The notes beneath the pieces were generated by a model that saw nothing but the letters and a program-made list of their open reading frames with translations, did no database searches and had not been told where the DNA came from. Shown here piece by piece: positions 1-6,949 of a stretch of 6,949 bases of DNA (position 1 is its first letter; each line of letters starts with the position of its first letter). Position numbers and translations under genes: made by a program. This stretch comes from an uncultured Kiloniellales bacterium (GTDB lineage: Bacteria > Pseudomonadota > Alphaproteobacteria > Kiloniellales > JAKSDN01): NCBI GenBank assembly GCA_937974415.1, contig CALJXB010000207.1, positions 1-6,949 on the forward strand, written 5' to 3'.

Positions 1-144
1 AATTTCCCACGAACAGAGCCGCAATCAGGGTCTCTCCGTCCCCATTCTAGCCTCGAAATCAGCAAGATCTTCGGCTAAAGCTCGGATTTCTTTATACTCT
101 CTATGAGAGATATAAATGATTGGATTTCTTTTTATAGTACTGGG
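1..144. other. AT-rich flank downstream of tRNA-Ser, possible gene remnant
   Basis: No intact gene is visible here. Positions 61-140 are about 33% G+C and 81-140 about 28%, against a strongly GC-rich remainder of the window. On the minus strand, one frame runs out of the tRNA and encodes a protein-like stretch (IRALAEDLADFEAR) that stops at 25-27. A second frame, one base back, continues protein-like (NGDGETLIAALFVGN) to the window edge. Together they may be a frameshifted or degraded gene, but no ATG or GTG start opens it and I do not recognise the family. An imperfect hairpin lies at 93-114 (TATACTCTC, 3-nt loop, GAGAG, one bulged A, TATA). It has no clear T-run after it on either strand. 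A foreign insertion at the tRNA 3' end is one explanation; an AT-rich tRNA trailer is another. Confidence 0.3.
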
Positions 145-231
145 CGGAGGGGGTGGGATTCGAACCCACGAGGCGGTTTCCCGCCCACACGCGTTCCAGG
201 CGTGCGCCTTAAGCCACTCGGCCACCCCTCC
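145..231 (-). tRNA. tRNA-Ser (anticodon GGA)
   Basis: This is a class II tRNA of 87 nt that reads UCC and, by wobble, UCU serine codons. On the minus strand the 7-bp acceptor stem is GGAGGGG (225-231) paired with CCCCTCC (146-152), with G at 145 as discriminator. The T arm is 153-169, with TTCGAAT in the loop. The anticodon stem CACGC/GCGTG encloses the loop CTGGAAC, with anticodon GGA at 195-197. A long variable arm (GGCGG-GAAA-CCGCC type) is present, as expected for serine. After the discriminator the genome reads CCCA, so a correctly placed CCA does not appear to be encoded and would be added after transcription. The gene is divergent from the small membrane-protein gene at 407. Confidence 0.96.
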
Positions 232-248
232 GGAACACAAGGTCCGGG

Positions 249-277
249 ACGTTAGCCGAGCCCTTGTCGCGATGCAA
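249..277 (-). promoter_or_regulatory. Candidate sigma-70 promoter of tRNA-Ser
   Basis: On the minus strand TTGCAT (272-277) is followed after exactly 17 bp by TAACGT (249-254). The expected start site, near 242, would leave a leader of roughly ten bases before the tRNA 5' end at 231, which is typical for a tRNA gene. The match to TTGACA/TATAAT is only partial, about half of each hexamer, so the call rests mainly on spacing and position. Confidence 0.35.
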
Positions 278-406
278 TGATCCGCTGGCCGCGGCTTGGC
301 GGGAAGCTCGGCTTTTCGGCCGTTCGATTTGGCCGGCGCTTCGGCTTGGCGCCGGGCGAACCGGGCTGATAGGATTGCCAGGCCAAAAACGAGGTCGGGG
401 TTGGAC

Positions 407-769
407 ATGAGGATCGCCGCACGAGTCTTGGGCCTGTTGTTTCTCCTGGCAGCGGCCCTGGTGCTGGGCGCCGATCTGGCCGCTAGCGGCGACGGCAGCG
501 AAACGGCGCTCGAGCCCCTCGGCGCGCTCTGGTATTCCCTCAGTCCGGCCAGCCTCAATCTGGTTCAGGCGCTGATCGAACGCTATGTCTGGGAGCCCTT
601 GTGGGACCCGGTCCTGATCACGGCGCTGCAATGGCCGGCGGCCGCCGCGTTCGCGGTCCCGGGCGCCGTCTTGACCGGCGTCAGTTTTCTCCGCCGTCCG
701 GTGCGCGACGACAAAGCGGGGGATGGGAACTCGGCCGAGCCGCGCGCCGGGGCGGCACCCCGATCCTGA
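407..769 (+). CDS. Small two-helix membrane protein, function unknown
   Basis: This 120-residue protein has an N-terminal hydrophobic helix at about residues 5-24 (VLGLLFLLAAALVLGADL) and a second hydrophobic segment at about 70-93. Between them is an aromatic-rich loop containing LWYSLSPASLN and RYVWEPLWDPVL. The tail of about 25 residues is polar and low in complexity. It resembles short uncharacterised inner-membrane proteins I associate with alphaproteobacteria, and I cannot name a function. The frame stays open upstream to an ATG at 296, but the ATG at 407 is preferred because it starts directly before the basic residues and the first helix. A GAGG at 391-394 is a rather distant ribosome-binding site. 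Helix 1 could also be an uncleaved signal anchor. A weak GC-rich hairpin follows the stop. Confidence 0.72.
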   Translation: MRIAARVLGLLFLLAAALVLGADLAASGDGSETALEPLGALWYSLSPASLNLVQALIERYVWEPLWDPVLITALQWPAAAAFAVPGAVLTGVSFLRRPVRDDKAGDGNSAEPRAGAAPRS

Positions 770-784
770 CGCGACCCTGATGCG

Positions 785-807
785 GGCCGCGAACGCCGGC
801 TGCGGCC
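785..807 (+). terminator. GC-rich hairpin after the small membrane-protein gene
   Basis: GGCCGC (785-790) and GCGGCC (802-807) form a perfect 6-bp stem with an 11-nt loop, 15 bases after the stop at 767-769. There is no following T-run, so it is not a classical intrinsic terminator. In DNA this GC-rich, short stems also arise by chance. The rest of 770-942 shows no convincing gene. Confidence 0.2.
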
Positions 808-942
808 GGGATTGCTGGCAAGGATTATCAAGCCCGGTCCGTGTCGCGCTCCTGCCCGACCCGCCGCGCTCCGCCCTGCTCCTCGGCATGTCGCCGCCTT
901 GCTGGTTGCGCCCGCTAGGAAAACCACAGACAATCGCCCCTC

Positions 943-1866
943 ATGTTAGCGATGGAAAAGCTGTTGTCGGGCTTCGACGTGCGGGTCGCCGCCTTCGAGG
1001 TATGCGACGTGCGCGGCGGCTGGTGCCTCGACCTGGCGCCGGCCGACGACTTGGCGCTCCACTATGTGCTCGCCGGGCGAGGCACCCTGCGCAGCGGCGA
1101 CTTTGCGCCCATGCGGCTGGAGCCAGCAACCGTCGTCGTGGTGCCGCCCGGCCCCCGGCGGACCTTCATCGCCGGGCGGCCCAACGGCGGCGAGCCGGTG
1201 CCGGTCGAATCCTCGGACGGCTGCTGCATGCCGCTCACGCAAGGCCTTGTCCGGCGCGAAATCGGCAATGGCAGTCAGGGCCTGCTGCTGGCCAGCGGTG
1301 GCATCGCCGCCACTTACGGAGACGGCACCGGCGTGTTCGACCGACTGCACGACCCGGTCATCGAGTGCTTCGCCAACTGCCACACCGGCAGCAACGCCTT
1401 CCGGGCGTTGTTGGACGAACTGGTCGATCCCCGGCTCGGCAGCCGGGCGCTCGCCGAGACCTTGATGAAGCAGTGCCTCATCCTTGTGCTGCGCCGCCTG
1501 GTGCAGCGCCAGGAGGACCGCCCGCCTTGGCTCGCTGCCCTGCAGGACCCGCGCCTGGCCCAGGCGGTCGAGGCCATGCTGGAGGAGCCCGAAGCACCCC
1601 ATCGCCTGGAGGATCTGGCGGCCGTGGCAGGCATGAGCCGCGCCTCCTTCTCGGCCCACTTCATTGCCGCTTTCGGCCAGTCGCCTCACGATTTCCTGGT
1701 GGAGAGCCGCATGCGACGGGCGGCCAAGCTGCTGCAGACCACCAACCTGCCGGTCAAGACCGTCGCGGCCAAGGTCGGCTACCGCAGCCGCAGCAACTTC
1801 ACCCGCGCCTTCAAGGCCTTCTACGGCACGGTCCCGGCAGGATCGCGCAGCACGGCGGCGGAATAA
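943..1866 (+). CDS. AraC-family transcriptional regulator with cupin-type N-terminal domain
   Basis: This 307-residue protein is probably a one-component cytoplasmic regulator. Residues about 4-185 resemble the cupin_6-type sensor domain of AraC regulators: LHYVLAGRGTLR at 39-50, the barrel strand VVVVPPGPRRTF at 64-75, and a helical linker MKQCLILVLRRLV at 175-187. Residues about 205-305 are the DNA-binding AraC domain. Its first helix-turn-helix is LEDLAAVAGMSRASFSAHF (222-240) and its second VKTVAAKVGYRSRSNFTRAF (271-290), followed by the family's G-x-x-P ending (GTVP, 295-298). The effector is unknown. The sensor domain carries several cysteines (21, 28, 94, 95, 142, 146, 178), so redox or electrophile sensing is possible but unproven. 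ATG 943 and ATG 952 are both possible starts; neither has a close Shine-Dalgarno sequence. The target genes cannot be told from the window. Confidence 0.93.
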   Translation: MLAMEKLLSGFDVRVAAFEVCDVRGGWCLDLAPADDLALHYVLAGRGTLRSGDFAPMRLEPATVVVVPPGPRRTFIAGRPNGGEPVPVESSDGCCMPLTQGLVRREIGNGSQGLLLASGGIAATYGDGTGVFDRLHDPVIECFANCHTGSNAFRALLDELVDPRLGSRALAETLMKQCLILVLRRLVQRQEDRPPWLAALQDPRLAQAVEAMLEEPEAPHRLEDLAAVAGMSRASFSAHFIAAFGQSPHDFLVESRMRRAAKLLQTTNLPVKTVAAKVGYRSRSNFTRAFKAFYGTVPAGSRSTAAE

Positions 1867-1896
1867 GGTTCAGGCTCCGGCGACCGATCGCAATGA

Positions 1897-1963
1897 GGCC
1901 CACCTCTCCACCCGACCGCCCATCAAGCATACTGTCGTGGGTGGTCGGGTAGGGAGGTGGGCC
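1897..1963. repeat. 26-bp imperfect inverted repeat (long hairpin)
   Basis: Arms 1897-1922 and 1938-1963 match at 23 of 26 positions around a 15-nt loop. The left arm begins GGCCCACCTC and the right arm ends GAGGTGGGCC. As a plus-strand transcript, two of the three mismatches become G-U wobbles and one is C-A, so the RNA stem would be nearly continuous. It starts 30 bases after the AraC stop and ends 54 bases before the M24 stop, filling the gap between convergent genes. It may stop transcription from both sides or be a REP-like palindromic repeat. No T-run follows it. Confidence 0.75.
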
Positions 1964-2017
1964 CGGCAACATAGAGGGCGAGCGGACCGTCGCCGCTGCA
2001 GGCAAATAGAATCCGCC

Positions 2018-3235
2018 TCACCTGCCAGCCACCACCAGATTGCGCGGTAGCTTGGAGAGCAGCTCCAGGCCGTCTTCGGCGACTAGGAAGGTCTCGATAT
2101 AGCCCGCACCCGTGCCGCCGGGCCAGCCCTCGAAGACATCGAATTGGTTTTCGTAGTTGAACACGATGCCGGGCTCCAGGAGGGGAATCGGCACGTCTTC
2201 GCGGGGCTTCGGCCGGTGGCGGCCGACCCAGTCGGGCGGCATGGCGATACCGAGGCTGTAGCCACCGATCAGCCAGACATAGGGGCGCAGGCCCTGGGCG
2301 TCGGTGTGGGCGTCGGCCACCTCCTGGACCCGGGCCATGGACTCGCCCGGCCCGACCGCCTCGAGGACCGCATCGATGCAGCCGGCCGCCTTGTCCATGA
2401 GGTCGTGCCAGCGCGGGTCCGCCGGCCCCACCGCGAAGCTGCGGCTGAGGTTCGCGTGGTAGCGGTGTAGCGAGGCGCAGAAGTCGATGTGGACCACGTC
2501 GCCCGCCGCGAGCTTGCGATGGCTGGCGGGACCGTGGTGGGCGCCCGAGCGCGGCCCCGAGCCGACCATGGATCGGATGCCCGGAATGCCGCAGCCGTTG
2601 CCCAACAGGACCGCGGTGAAGGCCGCGTCGACGTCGGTCTCGCGGATGCCGGGCCGAAGCGCGTCGCGCGCCGCCGCCATGGCCAAATCGGCGACCCGCC
2701 CCGCCTCGCGCAGGACCGCGATCTCCCGGGCCGACTTGATGAGGCGTACGTCCTCGACCAGGGTCGAGCCGTCTGCGATCTCGGCTCCGGCGGCGGCGAG
2801 GCGCGCGCCGATTGCCTCGAGCAGGGAGGGGTGGGGACCGTAGCACCAGGGCTGCAGCGCGATGCGGCCCGTGGCCCAGCCGCGCTTTTCGATGGCCGCG
2901 GCGATCAGCGGCACGTGGCTCGCCGCCGTGCCGCGGGGCAGGATCTCGACTTCGTCGACGGCGGGCGCGGCTTCCATCAGCACGATGTGGCCGTCGTTGT
3001 CGAAGAACAGGCTGGTTTCCTCGTCGGCCCTGAGGAAGACGCCGACGATGATGAGATAGGACTGCCAGATCTGGTCGTAGCCGGTGAGGTAGTTCACGTC
3101 GGCCGCGCCGGTCACAAGGATCCCGTCGATCCCCTCGCGCGCCATGGCGGCGCGGACCTTCTTCTTGCGCGCCGCGTATTCTTCCGGCGGAAACGGCTGC
3201 TCCCAATCGATCCGCTCACGGATGCTCTGATTCAT
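2018..3235 (-). CDS. M24 family protein, creatinase / Xaa-Pro aminopeptidase-like
   Basis: This 405-residue protein has the two-domain 'pita-bread' layout: a creatinase-type N-terminal domain (about 15-165, with PPEEYAARKKKVRAAMAREG and VNYLTGYDQIW) and a C-terminal M24 domain (about 170-400). Members hydrolyse C-N bonds in X-Pro peptides, creatine, ectoine and related compounds. The motif GAHHGPASHRKLAAGDVVHI (231-250) and the tail GAGYIETFLVAEDG match the family well. Of the five usual metal ligands (D, D, H, E, E), only D251, E362 and E381 appear kept; N262 (HANLSR) and Y326 (GGYSLG) stand where D and H are expected. Creatinase, which works without metal, also departs from the ligand set. 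Exact substrate unknown. ATG 3235 is chosen (MNQSIRERIDW), with a G-run just upstream; an in-frame TTG lies 12 bases earlier. It lies 66 bases behind lepA and may be co-transcribed with it. Confidence 0.88.
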   Translation of the reverse strand: MNQSIRERIDWEQPFPPEEYAARKKKVRAAMAREGIDGILVTGAADVNYLTGYDQIWQSYLIIVGVFLRADEETSLFFDNDGHIVLMEAAPAVDEVEILPRGTAASHVPLIAAAIEKRGWATGRIALQPWCYGPHPSLLEAIGARLAAAGAEIADGSTLVEDVRLIKSAREIAVLREAGRVADLAMAAARDALRPGIRETDVDAAFTAVLLGNGCGIPGIRSMVGSGPRSGAHHGPASHRKLAAGDVVHIDFCASLHRYHANLSRSFAVGPADPRWHDLMDKAAGCIDAVLEAVGPGESMARVQEVADAHTDAQGLRPYVWLIGGYSLGIAMPPDWVGRHRPKPREDVPIPLLEPGIVFNYENQFDVFEGWPGGTGAGYIETFLVAEDGLELLSKLPRNLVVAGR

Positions 3236-3252
3236 TTTGCCCCCCAACGGCT

Positions 3253-3290
3253 AACGACACATGCCCGAACGATAAGGCAGGCACGTCGTT
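3253..3290. other. Imperfect stem-loop between lepA and the M24 gene
   Basis: AACGAC (3253-3258) pairs with GTCGTT (3285-3290), and inside it TGCC (3262-3265) pairs with GGCA (3280-3283), separated by an uneven internal loop. On the minus strand, the direction of both flanking genes, no T-run follows, so a strong terminator is unlikely. It could be a partial terminator or processing site in a lepA-M24 transcript, or chance. Confidence 0.25.
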
Positions 3291-3301
3291 TTCGGAACTC
3301 C

Positions 3302-5104
<1,803 letters not shown>

Positions 5105-5143
5105 GGACTCGGAGATCGGGCCGCCAGGAAACTCACCGGCGCG

Positions 5144-5152
5144 GCTATAGCA
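5144..5152 (-). promoter_or_regulatory. lepA: Candidate extended -10 element for lepA
   Basis: On the minus strand TGCTATAGC (5144-5152) resembles an extended -10 box (TG-n-TATAAT). It lies about 40 bases upstream of the lepA ATG, in the 113-bp divergent gap. The region 17 bp further upstream (TTTTCC) is a poor -35 box, so this is a tentative call. Confidence 0.3.
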
Positions 5153-5217
5153 CTCGCCCCCCAGCGGGAAAAGGGGATCTGTCGCGACGGCCGGCGCCAT
5201 GCCAGACTCGTGGGGTC

Positions 5218-5700
5218 ATGGACGCGTTCGAGATCCGCCCCGCCCGGGCCGAGGAAGCGCCGGCCATCTCCGCCCTGGTGCTGACGGTCTTCGAGGCCTG
5301 CGTTGCGCCCCACTACGGCGCCGAGGGCCGCGCCACCTTCGGCCACGAAGCCGCGCCCGAGGCCATCGCTTCGCGTCTGGCCCAACCCCGGAAGGACGGC
5401 CATAGGGCCCTGGTCGCCTGCGCCGCCGAGGACGGCAGGCCGATCGGCTATCTCGAGGTCGAGAAGAGCCACATCCGCGAGCTCTTCGTGGCCGGCCCCT
5501 ACCAACGCCGCGGCATCGCCCGCGCCCTGCTGGCCCGCGCCTTCGAAGGCCGCGAGCGCGAGGAGGTCACGGTGAACGCCGCACCGTACTCGGTAGAGGC
5601 TTACACCCGCCTCGGCTTCAAGCCGGCCGGCCCCCGGGCCACCATCAACGGCCTCACCTTCCGGCCCATGGTGCGCTGCGCCGCACAGGCCAAATCATGA
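5218..5700 (+). CDS. GNAT family N-acetyltransferase
   Basis: This 160-residue protein is a single GNAT domain, expected to transfer an acetyl group from acetyl-CoA to an amine of unknown nature. The N-terminal strand and helix (FEIRPARAEEAPAISALVLT) are typical. Motif A is HIRELFVAGPYQRRGIARAL (85-104), with the acetyl-CoA pyrophosphate loop Q96-R-R-G-I-A101. Motif B is NAAPYSVEAYTRLGF (120-134), with the family's common asparagine, tyrosine and terminal G-F. Residues 24-45 (VFEACVAPHYG...FGHE) resemble the subgroup of small soluble GNATs with an aromatic, histidine-containing N-terminal loop, which likely shapes the substrate site. The ATG at 5218 lies just after a GGGG run. The stop overlaps the next gene's start as ATGA, implying coupled translation of the pair. 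Confidence 0.93.
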   Translation: MDAFEIRPARAEEAPAISALVLTVFEACVAPHYGAEGRATFGHEAAPEAIASRLAQPRKDGHRALVACAAEDGRPIGYLEVEKSHIRELFVAGPYQRRGIARALLARAFEGREREEVTVNAAPYSVEAYTRLGFKPAGPRATINGLTFRPMVRCAAQAKS

Positions 5701-6272
5701 TGCGGATCGAGGGATCGCATGAGGCCCAACTCCGCGCCTGGATCGCGGCGGATCCGTGGCGCAGGACCTGTCTCGAGGCGACGGCTGCGCTCGACCTCTC
5801 CGAATGCTGGCTCGGCGCCGGCTTCATCCGCAACCTGGTGTGGGACCGGCTGCACGGCTTCCCTGCCCCGACGCCGCTCGCCGACGTGGACGTGCTCACC
5901 TTCGAGCCGGGCACAGGCTCGGAAAGAGAGATCCAGATCGAAGCGGCCTTGGCTAGCGCTCTGCCGGCGGTGCCCTGGTCAGTCAAGAACCAAGCCCGCA
6001 TGCACGCGCGCAATGGCGATGCGCACTACCGCGACACCGAAGACGCGCTGCGGCACTGGCTGGAGACCCCGACAGCCGTCGCCGCACGCCTCGCGGCCGG
6101 CGGCGCGGTGGAAATCCTGGCGCCCTTTGGCCTCACCGATCTCTTCGGTCTCACCGTACGCCCTACGCCTCACGCCCGCTCCCGCCGGGACCGGCTGAAG
6201 GCCTATCGGCTGCGCATGGCGGAAAAGGCTTGGCCGGCCACCTGGCCAAGCGTACGCGTGTACGCTTCATAA
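5697..6272 (+). CDS. DUF925 / NTP_transf_6 nucleotidyltransferase-like protein
   Basis: This 191-residue protein matches the family annotated 'nucleotidyltransferase family protein' (DUF925, NTP_transf_6), whose substrate is not established. The key features are LGAGFIRNLVWDRLHG (39-54), the D-V-D acid pair in LADVDVLTFEP (61-71) that matches the metal-binding acids of the nucleotidyltransferase fold, WSVKNQARMHARNGD (94-108) and LAPFGLTDLFGLTVRPTP (141-158). The last part (YRLRMAEKAWPATWP) is also typical, so the protein appears complete. Start: ATG 5697 forms ATGA with the upstream GNAT stop; the second ATG at 5700 is also possible. Its last 70 bases overlap the minus-strand GNAT gene tail to tail, and two palindromes lie in that overlap. 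Pairing with the upstream GNAT suggests a two-gene operon, but joint function is only inference. Confidence 0.93.
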   Translation: MMRIEGSHEAQLRAWIAADPWRRTCLEATAALDLSECWLGAGFIRNLVWDRLHGFPAPTPLADVDVLTFEPGTGSEREIQIEAALASALPAVPWSVKNQARMHARNGDAHYRDTEDALRHWLETPTAVAARLAAGGAVEILAPFGLTDLFGLTVRPTPHARSRRDRLKAYRLRMAEKAWPATWPSVRVYAS

Positions 6273-6790
6273 GCCTTCGTGACGTCCCGAAAGTCTTTCT
6301 CGAACAGACAGAGGCGATCACCCATGCTCATGAGCTCCGCGACGTCGCGAAACCCCAGGCCGCGATAGAAAACCTTGAGGGGCTCGTTGCCGGCCCAGCA
6401 ATCCAGGCGGAGCGCGCCGATGCGTTCTTCACGGGCCAGCTCCTCGCAAGCGCCGACGACGGCGCGCGAAAGGCCCCGGCCGGCGTACGTGCGAGCGACC
6501 ACGAGCCGCTCCAGATAGGCCGCCCTAACTGCAGTGCTGTCCGCCCGGCCCTGCCAACACGGCGGCACGAGACGAGTCAACAGGCAGCCGGCGACGGTCT
6601 CGCCGCCTACGGTCGCGATCACCAGCCAGCCCTCGCCGAGCCTGCGTGCCAACTCGCTCTCTTCTGCGCGGATACTGCCGGGCCTCCATTGCCGGATGCC
6701 CCGCGCCCAGAGCCAGTCCGCTGCGTCTTCAGCGAACGCGATAAAGGTTGGCAGGGCCTCGGGGCCGGTGATGCGGATTTCTGGAGTCAT
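6203..6790 (-). CDS. GNAT family N-acetyltransferase with unusual C-terminal tail
   Basis: This 195-residue protein has a GNAT core: residues 4-60 (IRITGPEALPTFIAFAEDAA, then a long helix and WLVIATVGGETVAGCLL), motif A with AYLERLVVARTYAGRGLSRA (91-110), and motif B NEPLKVFYRGLGF (135-147), ending in the strand RLCLFEKDF. The pyrophosphate loop reads AGRGLS, close to the usual R/Q-x-x-G-x-G/A. The domain should end near residue 168. The remaining 27 residues lie largely on the antisense strand of the nucleotidyltransferase gene's 3' end and may be non-functional read-on. Substrate unknown; it is only distantly similar to the GNAT at 5218. ATG 6790 is chosen over an upstream GTG at 6838 that would overlap pheT. 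It starts 31 bases after the pheT stop, so it may be transcribed with pheT. Confidence 0.9.
   Translation of the reverse strand: MTPEIRITGPEALPTFIAFAEDAADWLWARGIRQWRPGSIRAEESELARRLGEGWLVIATVGGETVAGCLLTRLVPPCWQGRADSTAVRAAYLERLVVARTYAGRGLSRAVVGACEELAREERIGALRLDCWAGNEPLKVFYRGLGFRDVAELMSMGDRLCLFEKDFRDVTKAYEAYTRTLGQVAGQAFSAMRSR
6228..6267. other. Two overlapping palindromes in the convergent gene overlap
   Basis: Palindrome 1 is GCTTGGCC (6228-6235) and GGCCAAGC (6244-6251), 8 bp. In plus-strand RNA it can extend inward by a G-U and a G-C pair to a CCAC loop. Palindrome 2 is AAGCGTAC (6248-6255) and GTACGCTT (6260-6267), 8 perfect bp around GCGT. They share AAGC at 6248-6251, so only one can form fully at a time. 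Their place at the joint 3' ends suggests bidirectional transcription stop or mRNA 3'-end protection. No T-run follows on the plus strand. Confidence 0.55.
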
Positions 6791-6821
6791 GGCGGCGCCC
6801 ACGTGCCGAGCGGCCGGCGAC

Positions 6822-6949
6822 TTAAGCCCGCAGCACACCGCCGGTGGCCTTGGCCACCTTGTCGACGACCTTCTGGGAGACCGCCTCGATCTCCGGGTCG
6901 GTGAGGGTCTTCTCGGTGGGCTGCAGGGTGACGGCGACGGCGAGGGACT
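6822..6949 (-). CDS. pheT: Phenylalanyl-tRNA synthetase beta subunit, C-terminal end (partial)
   Basis: Only the last 41 residues lie in the window; the gene continues beyond the right edge. The readable end, SLAVAVTLQPTEKTLTDPEI followed by EAVSQKVVDKVAKATGGVLR and a final Ala, matches the C-terminus of the anticodon-binding (FDX-ACB, ferredoxin-fold) domain of PheT. The LQP-x-E-x-T-L-T-D-x-E-I-E pattern and the closing GG-x-LR are hallmark residues. PheT forms an alpha2-beta2 enzyme with PheS and charges tRNA-Phe in the cytoplasm. The TAA stop is at 6822-6824. The GNAT gene follows 31 bases later on the same strand, possibly as the last gene of the transcript. Confidence 0.93.
   Translation of the reverse strand, partial: SLAVAVTLQPTEKTLTDPEIEAVSQKVVDKVAKATGGVLRA

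Noticed and set aside
93..114. Hairpin downstream of tRNA-Ser as its intrinsic terminator
   Set aside because: The stem is AT-rich with a bulge, and no T-run follows it on the minus strand.
25..558. Minus-strand open frame passing through the tRNA-Ser gene
   Set aside because: The [20 protein letters not shown] stretch is the well-known spurious translation of tRNA-Ser. Only its last part is discussed, as a possible remnant.
723..1952. 409-codon plus-strand frame overlapping the AraC gene
   Set aside because: The product is dominated by Arg, Ala, Pro and Gly and has no domain, while the AraC frame in the same place has clear helix-turn-helix motifs.
1994..2024. Short inverted repeats (AGGC/GCCT, GCAGG/CCTGC) at the M24 stop
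   Set aside because: Stems of four to five bases with long loops are expected by chance and have no T-run.
1923..3206. 427-codon minus-strand frame overlapping the M24 gene
   Set aside because: Arg/Gly/Pro-rich shadow frame; the M24 frame carries all the recognisable motifs.
5105..5200. N-terminal extension of LepA by 32 residues
   Set aside because: The open frame extends upstream, but LepA proteins begin a few residues before the [14 protein letters not shown] motif, which fits ATG 5104 and a 600-residue length.

Overview
This is an ordinary chromosomal stretch of a GC-rich bacterium, most likely an alphaproteobacterium. The clues are strong G/C bias at third codon positions, few close Shine-Dalgarno sequences, and housekeeping genes (lepA, pheT, tRNA-Ser) mixed with small accessory enzymes. 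The order Rhodospirillales or a relative is a guess from general resemblance only. No phage, transposase, CRISPR array or obvious new multi-gene system is visible.

Layout, left to right. Positions 1-144 are unusually AT-rich and lie directly 3' of a tRNA-Ser(GGA) gene on the minus strand (145-231), which has a plausible promoter just upstream. On the plus strand follow a 120-residue two-helix membrane protein of unknown function (407-769) and an AraC-family regulator with a cupin-like sensor domain (943-1866). A 26-bp imperfect inverted repeat (1897-1963) fills the gap to the convergent minus-strand genes. These are a creatinase/Xaa-Pro aminopeptidase-like M24 protein (2018-3235) and, upstream of it, lepA (EF4, 3302-5104).

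Divergent from lepA is a plus-strand pair joined by an ATGA overlap: a GNAT acetyltransferase (5218-5700) and a DUF925/NTP_transf_6 nucleotidyltransferase-like protein (5697-6272). The second overlaps, tail to tail by 70 bp, a second GNAT gene on the minus strand (6203-6790). Two palindromes that share bases sit inside this overlap. The minus-strand GNAT follows closely behind the 3' end of pheT (6822 to the right edge).

The lepA, tRNA-Ser and pheT genes all serve translation. The rest look like independent accessory genes, and nothing in the window ties them into one pathway. The points most worth a second look are the long hairpin after the AraC gene, the M24 protein with altered metal-ligand positions, the antisense gene overlap with alternative hairpins, and the sharp base-composition change at the tRNA 3' end.
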